From the NCBI GenBank assembly GCA_950097015.1, contig CATNEN010000014.1, forward strand, positions 992,001-1,056,000: a stretch of 64,000 nucleotides of DNA. Direction: 5' to 3'. How positions within the stretch are numbered: position 1 is the first letter of the stretch; every line of letters begins with the position of its first letter. Source of the DNA: Macrostomum hystrix (taxonomy: Eukaryota > Platyhelminthes > Macrostomidae). The notes under the pieces were generated by a model. It was given only the letters and a program-made list of their open reading frames with translations. It searched no databases and was not told the DNA's origin. Made by a program: the position numbers and the translations under genes. Below, piece after piece: positions 37,843-48,700 of this stretch.

Positions 37843-38322
37843 GCAGAATGGAATAGAATGGAATAGAACGGAAAAGAATGGAATAGAATGGAATAGAATG
37901 GGATAGAATGGAATAGAACGGAATATAATGGAATAGAATGGAATAGAATGGGATAGAAAGGAATAGAATGGAATAGAATGGAATGGAATGGAATGGAATA
38001 GAATGGAATAGAATAGAATGGAATAGAGTGGAATGGAATAGAATGGAATAGAATGGAATAGAATGGAATGGAATAGAATGGAATAGAATGGAATAGAATG
38101 GAATAGAATGGAATAGAATGGAATAGAATGGAATAGAATGGAATAGAATGGAATAGAATGGAATAGAATGGAATAGAATGGAATAGAATGGAATAGAATG
38201 GAATAGAATGGAATAGAATGGAAAAGAATGGGATAGAATGGAATAGAATGGAATAGAATTGAATAGAATGGAATAGAATGGAATGGAATAGAATGGAATA
38301 GAATGGAATGGAATGTAATACC
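37843..38322. repeat. GGAATAGAAT decanucleotide array
   Basis: About 480 bp of five-base GGAAT/AGAAT words organised mostly as the 10-bp unit GGAATAGAAT. Several GGAAT-only stretches and point variants occur. It resembles GGAAT-type satellite words by composition only. Confidence 0.95.
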
Positions 38323-39429
38323 CAGTCTCGTGGAAACTGAAACTACTCAGAGAAAGCAGAGGTGACGTCAGTCTCAGATTTGGGCTCAACAACAGGAAGC
38401 TTCGTTGGCGGCTCCCCATCACAATGGCCTTCAAGAGTTTTTGGTGCTCAAACTCCGTACTCAAAGCTCAATCAGTCGCTGAGATTTGCGAGCACCTGCC
38501 GGGACCTGAAGCAACAGACGGGCTGTGAGGTGATGTTTTTGGCTCGGTGGAAATTGAACTAATTGTGAGCAGGCCGCGGTGCCTCCGGGGTATGAAGGAG
38601 GCTGTGATGAGCTCGGCAAAAAATCGAAGCAACACAAACAGGATTTTTCATCAGTCTCAGGGGCTGAGTAAACTGGCAGCCTTTGTGCAGCTCCCACCGA
38701 TCTGGCGCACCCGCGGGCCATCAGGCTCGTCGGCTCGCGCTGCTTTCATCGCCCGAAAGCTGTGAGCCGCAGCGCCGCCAGTCTCTCAGATCATTTTCCT
38801 CTTTTATTTCCCTGCCCCTTCTCGTCAAAAGCACCGAGGGAGGGACCCTGACTCGCCCGGTTAAGTGGCTTCATCAGCGGGCTCCTTGCCTATGGAATGC
38901 CCAGCTCCGCCTTTGTGTTGAAATGCCCGAAGGCTGCTGCGAAGCCTCTCGCTGAGCGGCGCCTCTGGCCGCGCCGGGCAGTCGAAACTCGGTCAGGGCG
39001 ACTCATTCTTAGAAATCTCGCTGCTTCTTGCGGAGTTTTTGGGTTCCTAAAATTCACAAAATTGGAAAGCAACGATCTGATTTTTATCATTCGTTTTTCT
39101 GAAGCTAGGGCAATTTACCGATTTAAAGTTCCGAGCAAATTGGCATAGAAAGCTTTTGATACCCCACCAATTAGTAGTATGGTGCGAAGTTAATCTTGGA
39201 AACGCAAAACAGCTCTTCCAATGAATTATTTTCCGTTTAAACTAAAGACTTCTGCTAACTATAGTCGTATAAAGAGTTCCTTGATTTGCTAAGTGTTTTT
39301 CTCTTGCGAGAGCACGCATCTCAACCAACTGTCTATGGCCGAAAGTAACTGCTCGCGTGGAAATCGAGCGGGCCATTCGCGGGCTCACTTCACAACTAAA
39401 TTAGCGGCCAATTAGAAAGTGCTCTCAGG

Positions 39430-39436
39430 TATAAAA
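39430..39436 (+). promoter_or_regulatory. Possible TATA box of the PDE gene
   Basis: TATAAAA lies 46 bp upstream of the called PDE ATG at 39482, which would allow a short 5' leader. The adjacent CTCTCAG could instead be a splice acceptor for an unseen upstream exon, so this is tentative. Confidence 0.35.
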
Positions 39437-39481
39437 CCGAACCCAAAGAAATCGAGCTTCCTGATCGTCGGGCACCTCGTC

Positions 39482-41984
39482 ATGTCGGCCTGCAGGAATT
39501 ATGCCATATCGGGGCAACGGTGCCGCCTGCTGAGGCCGCGCAGCCACCAAATATTCCACGTGAATCCGGTGTCGCTGAATGTCGAGGTCGAGGTGCGCAT
39601 GCAGGAGGACTGCGGCAGACGGCGAGTGGACCAGCTGGGCCTCCTGGACGCGTCCTACTTCGGCTCTGCTGACCTGCTGCTTCACCGCCAGATCGACTCG
39701 TCCAGCAAATTCGACGTGTTCGCCCTGGACCGCATGGTGGAGCAGCCGATGAACCAGTTCGGCATGTTCCTGTTCGATCGCTGCGGCTTCTTCAAGCGCG
39801 ACGGCCTCTGCATCGACCCGCTGATCTGCGCGTGGCTGCTGCAGCGCACCGCCGGCCTGTACCAGTACCGAAACCCGTACCACAACCAGCTGCACGCCAT
39901 CGATGTCACCCAGGCCTTCTACGTCATGCTGATGCAGCCGGGCATCCAGCGAAAGTTCCACCTAGACCAGCTAGAGGTGTTCACCACCTTACTGGCTGCG
40001 CTGTGTCACGATATCGGGCATCCTGGCTGCACGGCCAAGTACCTCTGCCTATTCAAGCACGAACACTACTTCAAGACCTACAACGACCGATTCTGCCAGC
40101 TGAGAGAGAAGCCAAGTAGGTTTTCCTGGTGGCATTGGTTCTAAGGGACATTGGTTCTAAGGGACATTGGTTCTAAGGGACATTGGTTCTAAGGGACATT
40201 GGTTCTAAGGGACATTGGTTCTAAGGGACATTTGTTCTAAGGGACATTTGTTCTAAGGGACATTGGTTCTAAGGGACATTTGTTCTAAGGGACATTGGTT
40301 CTAAGGGACATTTGTTCTAAGGGACATTGGTTCTAAGGGACATTGGTTCCGAGTGACATTGGTTACGAGTGACATTGGTTCCGAGTGACATTGGTTCCGA
40401 GTGACATTGGTTCCGAGTGACATTGGTTCCGAATGACGCTACCTCCTTACGCAGGTGGCACCATCCAGTTCACTCTGGAGAACCATCACACCCGCATCGG
40501 CTGCTCGCTGCTTCTGGAGTCGGGCCTGATGAAGACGCTCGAACTCACCGAAGAGCAGCGCACGGCCACCGTGCGGCTCATGTCCGACCTCATCAACGCC
40601 ACGGACATGGACCGGCACAAGAGTCTCGTGGAGAAATTCCAGGTGCGAAAATGATGCCTGACTTGTTAGAGATAGAGAATCTCACACGTGGAAGTCGAGA
40701 ATCTCACACCTGAGGTTAGAGATCAGGAATCTCACACCTGAGGTTAGAGATTATGAATCTCACTCTGTTTCATTTTATGGAATTTATGGAGCCGGTAAAT
40801 TTACAGGATATTAGAGATTATGAATCTCACACGTGGAAGTCGAGAATCTCACACCTGAGGTTAGAGATCAGGAATCTCACACCTGGAAGTCGAGAATCTA
40901 ACACCTGAATCCCAGTTCTCAAGCGCTCTGCTGAACCAATCCCCGCCAGGCGGACCTGCTGCTAGCGGAGGAGGCTCAGAGGACGGACAGTAGCAGCAAC
41001 AACTCTCCGAGCCCAAGCCAGATGGGCACGGTGAAGATGGACCTGCTGGAGCTGATGATCAAATGCGCCGACATCGGCAATCCGTTTCGGGACTGGTCGA
41101 TCTGTAGCGCCTGGGCCGACCTGGTGTGCCTGGAGTTCTACAGGCAGGGCGACCTGGAGAATGTCTGCAAGAGGCTGTTTATGAGCCCCGAAGAGCTGGC
41201 TAAACTGCCACCCTTCACAGGTAAATTGGTGGCATAGCTCACAAACCCATATCCAACAGTTTAGCGGCTCACAATCAGCAGGTAAACCCATATCCAACAG
41301 TTTAGCGGCTCACAATCAACAGGTAAACCCATATCCAACAGTTTAGCGGCTCACAATCAGCAGGTAAACCCATATCCAACAGTTTAGCGGCTCACAATCA
41401 ACAGGTAAACCCATATTCAACAGTTTAGCGGCTCACAATCAACAGGTAAACCCATATCCAACAGTTTGGCGGCTCACAATCAACAGGTAAACCCATATTC
41501 AACAGTTTAGCGGCTCACAATCAACAGGTAAACCCATATCCAACAGTTTGGCGGCTCACAATCAACAGGTAAACCCATATCCAACAGTTTAGCGGCTCAC
41601 AATCAACAGGTAAACCCATATCCAACAGTTTAGCGGCTCACAATCAACAGGTAAACTCATAACCAACCCGCTGACATCCCCGCAGGCAGCCTGAGTCGCA
41701 CAGTTGTGGTGCCGAAGGTGCAGGTGGGGTTCATCAGCTTATTCGTGCTGCCGCTGATCCAGGTGTACGCCAAGGTGGAGTCCACCAAGAGCAGCGCCGA
41801 GATTGAGCAGACGGTGGAGCAGAATCTGCGGCTGTGGCGCATGCTGGATCAAATCAGCAAGGAGAAAATCCTGGAGTACCTCGGCCCAGCGGTCAACATG
41901 CTGACTCCCTCGGAGCTCAAGAAAACGGTTCAGCAGTTACTCTGCGTCCACAAGATTCGGCTCACCGTCCGCAGTGCCGACTGA
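39482..41984 (+). CDS. PDE7-like 3',5'-cyclic nucleotide phosphodiesterase
   Basis: Hydrolyses a cyclic nucleotide in the cytoplasm; cAMP is likely by resemblance to PDE7. Four exons: 39482-40115, 40455-40642, 40950-41220, 41686-41984 (463 residues). Catalytic-domain hallmarks are YHNQLHAIDVTQA (His134, His138), HDIGHPG (His176, Asp177), LENHH (about 219-223), KCADIGNP (Asp315) and VQVGF (Gln377, the nucleotide-binding glutamine). FYRQGDLE and LLDASYFGSA resemble PDE7 more than PDE8 or PDE9. There are two oddities. The usual second Asp of HDxDHPG is Gly179. About 13 extra residues precede LENHH at the exon 1/2 junction, so that donor may be misplaced. The ATG is the first in frame after a possible TATA box; an upstream exon is not excluded. 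Each of its three introns is filled by its own tandem array. Confidence 0.9.
40131..40435 (+). repeat. 16-bp minisatellite filling PDE intron 1
   Basis: About 19 copies of GGGACATTGGTTCTAA; the right-hand units change to GAGTGACATTGGTTCC. The intron is 40116-40454, so the array leaves only about 15-20 bp at each splice site. Confidence 0.95.
40670..40910 (+). repeat. Imperfect 27-bp repeat filling PDE intron 2
   Basis: About eight copies, partly diverged, of a unit built from GAGATCAGGAATCTCACACC, GAAGTCGAGAATCTCACACC and GAGGTTA. GAATCTC/GAGAT words make short inverted repeats inside each unit. The intron is 40643-40949. One stretch (about 40765-40815) is unique. Confidence 0.9.
41227..41672 (+). 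repeat. 41-bp minisatellite filling PDE intron 3
   Basis: About eleven copies of a 41-bp unit with core CAACAGGTAAACCCATATCC followed by GTTTAGCGGCTCACAATC. The intron is 41221-41685. Ten units contain CAGGTAAAC or CAGGTAAACT, a near-consensus 5' splice site, in sense orientation behind the true donor CACAG|GTAAAT. Confidence 0.96.
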
Positions 41985-42911
41985 GTTGAGAAGACTGGAT
42001 CGCAACCCGAGTACTGTGGCCTGATACGATAAATATAATAGATTTTTATGCGCATACTTAATTAATTGAAGTCAATTAACCTATAAAAGTTTAGGAGACT
42101 TATTGTAACAAATAATACCTCTTTAGATACTAGTCAACAGTGAAGCACGCGGCTCGGGGAACCTCTTGCACAGGCAACGAGGTGGGCCGTCCAGCGTGCA
42201 CTGAAAATTGAGCAGTGCGCACTAAAAGGCCGCACTCTCAGGCAATGTACAGTGAGACGGGCCGGGCCCACGCAGTTCTCTTAAACAGATCTTGCCGCCG
42301 CTGGCCAAAACAGAAAGAAAACGGAATTCCCACTTCTCGGCCTGTCCTATCGATTTTAGATTTTTCCGCGCTTCCACAGAAAGCGTTAGTTATGAGCCTA
42401 CTTTACTACTAGTTGACTACTGAATGAAAGCTTTTCTGTCCAAATTGGCAAAACGCAGTAAGGATAGTGTTTCAAAGACAACAAATGCATTTTTGTTTGC
42501 CCCTTCTAAGGTAGGAGAATTTTGAACGCCTTATAAAGCACTCAGCCTTACCAACTGAAGTGAAAACTGGGCCAGAATTATGCACGGCAACGAGATAGCT
42601 GGGTTGGTGGCGAGAAGCGGACACCGGTTTAGCCGGGCAGGAAGCGAGAAGAAAACAGCACAGAGGATTAATTCCCATTCGCCTTGAGCAAACTGCTCAG
42701 CTCAGCGAAAACCAGCCACAGAAAATTAATATTTCATTCTTGAGCAGTGTGGCCACCCAACTATTTGGCATCGCTTGCGTTCCTGATTGAATGACGAGCC
42801 ACAATCAACAGAGCAACGAAGAACAGGTCCCACCCGACCCATTGCGGTCTTCTCCTGGCAAAGTACAGTTGTGCAATTTCCTTTAACATGCTTTACTAAT
42901 ATATCTGGGAC

Positions 42912-43503
42912 TGTTGAGCCTGGGGATCTGGGATTGTGGCAGCTCAGCCTGGGGATCAGGGATTGTGGCAGCTCAGCCTGGGGATCAGGGATTGTGGCAG
43001 CTCAGCCTGGGGATCTGGGATTGTGGCAGCTCAGCCTGGGGATCTGGGATTGTGGCAGCTCAGCCTGGGGATCTGGGATTGTGGCAGCTCAGCCTGGGGA
43101 TCTGGGATTGTGGCTGCTCAGCCTGGGGATCCGGGATTGTGGCAGCTCAGCCTGGGGATCAGGGATTGTGGCAGCTCAGCCTGGGGATCAGGGATTGTGG
43201 CAGCTCAGCCTGGGGATCCGGGATTGTGGCTGCTCAGTCTGGGGATCTGGGATTACGGCTGCTCAGTCTGAGGATCAGGGATTGTGGCTGCTCAGTCTGG
43301 GGATCTGGGATTATGGCTGCTCAGTCTGAGGATCAGGGATTGTAGCTGCTCAGCCTGGGGATCTGGGATTGTGGCAGCTCAGCCTGGGGATCCGGCATTG
43401 TGGCTGCTCAGCCTGGGGATCTGGGATTGTGGCTGCACAGTCTGAGGATCTGGGATTGTGGCTGCACAGTCTGAGGATCTGGGATTGTGGCTGGTCAGTC
43501 TGG
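42912..43503. repeat. 29-bp minisatellite
   Basis: About 20 copies of a 29-bp unit with core GGGGATCTGGGATTGTGGC followed by AGCTCAGCCT. ATCTGGG/ATCAGGG/ATCCGGG and CAGCT/CTGCT variants occur in runs. Confidence 0.95.
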
Positions 43504-43904
43504 GAGCATGGCTACTTATTCTACAATGTTATTAGTATAACTTAAGACAAAAAGTAAGAACTGAGGCGCGATTGTATTAAATGATAGCACATTCAAAGTA
43601 ACTTTAGCTCAATAAGCTGTGGCTATTAATCGTTAGCTAATTTATATGCATATGTATGAGTAATGAGTTTATATTTATGTATAACGATAATTAAAATTAT
43701 ACACTTTACGCGCTGAAATAACAATCTGTGGTTAGTGCTCAGAAAGAGGGAGAATGAGAGCTCTGGTAGGACGCCGTCACTTTAGAAGGAAGCAGAGAAG
43801 GCTCAGTCCCGCTAACAGAGACTCAGTCCGCCAGCGATATTCGGCCTCCCACTTAAAGGGTAGAAAGATAATTTATCCTTTACATACCCTTTACATTACC
43901 CTTT

Positions 43905-44305
43905 AGATAACAGACAGACAGGCAGACAGACAGGCAGACAGACAGACAGGCAGACAGACAGAGAGACAGGCAGACAGACAGGCAGACAGACAGACAGGCA
44001 GACAGACAGAGAGACAGGCAGACAGACAGGTATACAGACAGGCAGACAGACAGAGAGACAGGCAGAGAGACAGGCAGACAGACAGGCAGATAGACATGCA
44101 GGCAGACAGACAGGCATACAGACAGGCAGACAGACAGGCAGACAGACAGGCAGACAGACAGGCATACAGACAGGCAGATAGACAGACAGAGAGACAGGCA
44201 GTTAGACAAACAGACAGACAGACAGGCAGACAGACAGAGAGACAGGCAGGCAGACAGACAGGCAGACAGACAGGCAGACAGGCAGGCAGAGACAGACAGG
44301 CCGCT
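43905..44305. repeat. CAGACAGG-type tetranucleotide array
   Basis: About 400 bp of ACAG/GCAG/GAGA words with a prominent 8-12-bp periodicity (GACAGGCAGACA). The opposite strand gives Cys-rich low-complexity frames (CLSVCLPV), which are artefacts of the repeat. Confidence 0.94.
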
Positions 44306-45723
44306 GGACGGGGCCGAGAATAGAAAGTGCTCAAATGATCACCAAGTCTAACAGGTTAAATAGGCTCGCAACGCGCCGCCAATGGAAGGCAAATTGACTG
44401 TCTGTGGGAGAAACCCGGACTAGAAGGTTGGTCTCGGCTCCGGCAGCCACGAGGAGATTGCAATGCCACGGCAATAAAAGTACATTCTCTAAGCAATACG
44501 CTATGATATTAAAAGTCCTCTGAAGCTGACAGGTAATATATACTGCAGTTTACAGGTGCAAATGACATAACTGATTGAACATGGAACAAGCAACACAGCG
44601 GAGCTGGGAAGAAAACATTTTTTTAAATAAAAAAACTGTAAATCAACAATCCAGGCGAACCCTAAAAGTGCACATTCTGTGATAGTACACGTGCACTATT
44701 AGTCAGGAGACAAACAGAGGGGAAGGGGTGAATAACAAGAGTTACGTCATGCGCCGCCCATTGTGTAGAGTGAAAAGAGGAGTTACAATAGCACTAGCAC
44801 AGAGAAAAGGATATGAGCTGGGGGTTGGTGGAGACCAGATAAATGCACGTAGGGCGCGGATACAGGCGGAGGGAGAGCCAGGGATTAAAGCGAACAACAG
44901 AGTCTTCCTGTGGATAAATTAAGAAATTCGGACACACAACTGCCATTAGTACAGAAGGCTTTGAAATAGTACTAAATTTAATAGAAAATTTCGTTAAATA
45001 AAATGTAAAACCGATAACGGAAAAACAGCTACAACTAACACTAGCGATTTTGTTAATATTAGCATTGCGGATGCAGCTGGTTGCTAATGACAACTAATCC
45101 ACTAAAATCCTGATTAATTACGATATTACAAACTAATAATAGCAAAACACTGTTGCTGCGGCAATCCTAGGATTACCCTTTGGGGATCATGCAAAAACGA
45201 ATAAAACTGGCGAATATAGCTGTAGGTAATTTACAGGGCTGCACAAACTGCACATGCGAGTGTAGAAAGCGTTTCAATTCACAAAATAGGCGAGGGTGGC
45301 TGACTAGAGGCTGGCAATGCTATAACAGACAGCCCGCAGTAGGGCTGGTTCTGTAGAATTTGATCGCTACAATTCACAGTTGCATTATATTGAATAAACA
45401 GAGAGAAAAGGAAAAAAACACGATGAACAGGTGAACAAACATAACAGGTTAACAAGGCCGGCAGACCATCTGATCAGTGTCTATGGCGAAGGTCATGGTA
45501 GTAGCAGCGACACCTGCATCACATATGTACACCTGCGCAATCTGCCAGCCAATTAAAACTGGGCACTGAACAGAACCAAAAAACAACACGGCATAAAACA
45601 GATAAAATCCCAAACAAAGGAAGAACTTATAATTGAATCCAGTAAAACGCCCCACTGGCACATTGAAGAGGCCAAGTGGCTGGTGATGCTTAATGCATCA
45701 CAGGCCCTGGCCCTCTTAACTCC

Positions 45724-48700
45724 CTAAAGGCCGGGCATGGACGAGTGGGCCGGGTGCATCAGTAGGGAGGCCTGCAGCAGGTGGCTGGCGGTCAGCAGGC
45801 TGGAGCTGGACTCCGGCGAGCCCAGGCCGCCGTTGCCGCCGCCGGGCACAGCGGAGTTGGCGCTGTTCTCGTCGTTGTCATCGGAACCCGGCTCGGATTG
45901 GCGATCGTCGAACAAAGAATCCGAGGAGCCGGGCGCCGTCATAAGGCCGGCATCGTCGGCGTCGACATCGACAGGCCGGGCGGCGGCCGCGGCGGCGTCG
46001 GCTTTGTCGTCCTCTTGCCATTTCTCTAGGGAACGCCGGCGCGCGTTCATGAAGAAATTGGCCACGGTGGACACCTCCAGGCACAGCTGCTGGGCGATGG
46101 TGGCCTGCATCTCCTTGCTGGGCCGTTTCGTCTCTTTAAAGATCGCATGCAGGGTCCGTCGCTGGATGTCCGTGAACACCAGCCGCGGCTTCTTGACAGG
46201 CGAGCGACCGCAACTGCCGCCGGCGCCGCCGAAGCCGCAGTCTGAGGAGAACAGCAGCGCAGCGGCGCCTGCCGAGTTCGCGGACGACGCCGCTAACACT
46301 GCGGGAGCCGCCACAGGAGCAGCTGAAGCAGGCAGCCCTGCGCCATCAGCAGTAGCGACGGCGGCTGCTGCAGTTCCGACGGTCGGTGAAGAAGACAAGA
46401 AGTCGGACAGATCCTCGGGTTCCTTTCGCTTGCAGGCTGCAGAACGGATTGGTTGGATGGCGCATTGTTAAGCATATGCTTGCATGCTGAGTAAAAACTG
46501 CTGCTTCAGCACTCACCAACGCGAGCTCCGACAGTCCTGTCGGAGGCGGAATCTTCCTTGGCAGTGAAGGCCTCTGAAATTAGTAAATAATCCGTGTTAA
46601 CAAGTGCCACTCAAAAAGCGATGGCTTATTCTATTTGATTTTTGGATTCATGAACCAAGAGCTGATTGACTTCAGTGACTTTTTAAGCTGTCCATCCCAC
46701 TTTCCAAGTCCTTCCCAATGCCACCCAGTCCTTCCCAATGCCACCCAGTCCTTCCCAATGCCACCCAGTCCTTCCCAATGCCACCCAGTCCTTCCCAATA
46801 CCACCCAGTCCTTCCCAATGCCACCCGGTCCTTCCCAATGCCACCCAGTCCTTCCCAATGCCATCCAGTCCACCCTAATGCCACCCAGTCCTTCCCAATG
46901 CCACCCAGTCCTTCCCAATGCCACCCAGTCCTTCCCAATGCCATCCAGTCCTTACCAATGCCACCCAGTCCTTCCCAATGCCACCCAGTCCTTACCAATG
47001 CCATCCAGTCCTTACCAATGCCATCCAGTCCTTACCAATGCCACCCAGTCCTTCCCAATGCCATCCAGTCCACCCTAATGCCACCCAGTCCTTCCGAATG
47101 CCATCCCGTCCCTTTCAATGTCATCCCGATCCAACACAGCCCGTCAAGGGCAGCCAGCAAGACAAAGATTCCGCATCCATCTCACACATTAGGCTGGCAA
47201 CAAGATATCCGACAAGATCGAAGATTAGGACAAATAAATGCAACAGAGAGGGAATGAGAAAGAACCTTTGCAAAAAATATCATCAACGCGACACAGCACC
47301 GAAGCCCATTAACATTTCGCATGGTCATCAAGGGGGCCAGGTAGGCAATTAGCCCGGGCGACAGTAGGTTAGATAAGAACAAACGGGAATCCTCATTTCG
47401 ATACGCCAAGTCCGAAGCCAAGGATCAGCTCGCATGACAGGCTTGGAGCGAAGAGAAGTCGGAACCGGGCCACGCCTTGGCACTGGGCTAAACAATGACC
47501 GAAGCGGTCAACAGGGCGTAGCTTCGGAGCGCAAACTTAAACATTGCAAACAGACTTAAGCAGCGGCCAGAATAGGCATTTTTTACTTGCAGAAAAAACA
47601 TTAGACAAAGGGATCCCGTGCAATAAGCGGAGGCAACTGAAGGACTGGGAATGGATTAGAACAGGCAACTGAATGACTGGGAATGGATTAGAATAGGCAA
47701 CTGAATGACTGGGAATGGATTAGAACAGGCAACTGAATGACTGGGAATGGATTAGAATAGGCAACTGAAGGACTGGGAATGGATTAGAATAGGCAACTGA
47801 ATGACTGGGAATGGATTAGAATAGGCAACTGAAGGACTGGGAATGGATTAGAATAGGCAACTGAAGGACTGGGAATGGATTAGAATAGGCAACTGAAGGA
47901 CTGGGAATGGATTAGAATAGGCAACTGAAGGACTGGGAATGGATTAGAATAGGCAACTGAAGGACTGGGAATGGATTAGAATAGGCAACTGAAGGACTGG
48001 GAATGGATTAGAATAGGCAACTGAAGGACTGGGAATGGATTAGAATAAGCAACTGAATGACTGGGAATGGATTAGAATAGGCAACTGAAGGACTGGAAAT
48101 GGAATAGAATAGGCAAATGAAGGACTAGGAATGGATTAGAATAGGCAACTGAAGGACTAGGAATGGATTAGAATAGGCAACTGAATGACTGGGAAGGGAT
48201 TAGCGGAGGCAACTGAAGGACTGGGAAGGGATTAGAATAGGCAACTGAATGACTGGGAATGGATTAGAATAGGCAACTGAATGACTGGGAATGGATTAGA
48301 ATAGGCAACTGAAGGACTGGGAATGGATTAGAATAGGCAACTGAAGGACTGGGAAGGGATTAAAATAGGCAACTGAATGACTGGGAATGGATTAGAATAG
48401 GCAACTGAATGACTGGGAATGGATTAGAACAGGCAACTGAATGACTGGGAATGGATTAGAATAGGCAACTGAAGGACTGGGAATGGATTAGAATAGGCAA
48501 CTGAAGGACTGGGAATGGATTAGAATAGGCAACTGAAGGACTGGGAATGGATTAGAATAGGCAACTGAAGGACTGGGAATGGATTAGAATAGGCAACTGA
48601 AGGACTGGGAATGGATTAGAATAGGCAACTGAATGACTGGGAATGGATTAGAATAGGCAACTGAAGGACTGGGAATGGATTAGAATAGGCAACTGAATGA

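Larger units (their letters stand above)
34243..39429. other. Intergenic between Tbx2/3 and PDE
   Basis: Holds the Tbx2/3 3' UTR at its left side (end not located; no clear AATAAA seen) and no other supported gene. Two arrays lie at 36396-36497 and 37843-38322. A GGC/GGT triplet run occurs near 37284-37336. Confidence 0.5.
41985..45723. other. Intergenic between PDE and ONECUT (convergent)
   Basis: Contains the 3' UTRs of two convergent genes and the arrays at 42912-43503 and 43905-44305. No other gene was recognised. No unambiguous AATAAA was found close to either stop codon. Confidence 0.5.

Noticed and set aside
37843-38322. True vertebrate satellite II/III or contamination
   Set aside because: Only composition is shared; the unit alternates GGAAT with AGAAT and is embedded in unique flanks like the other arrays here.
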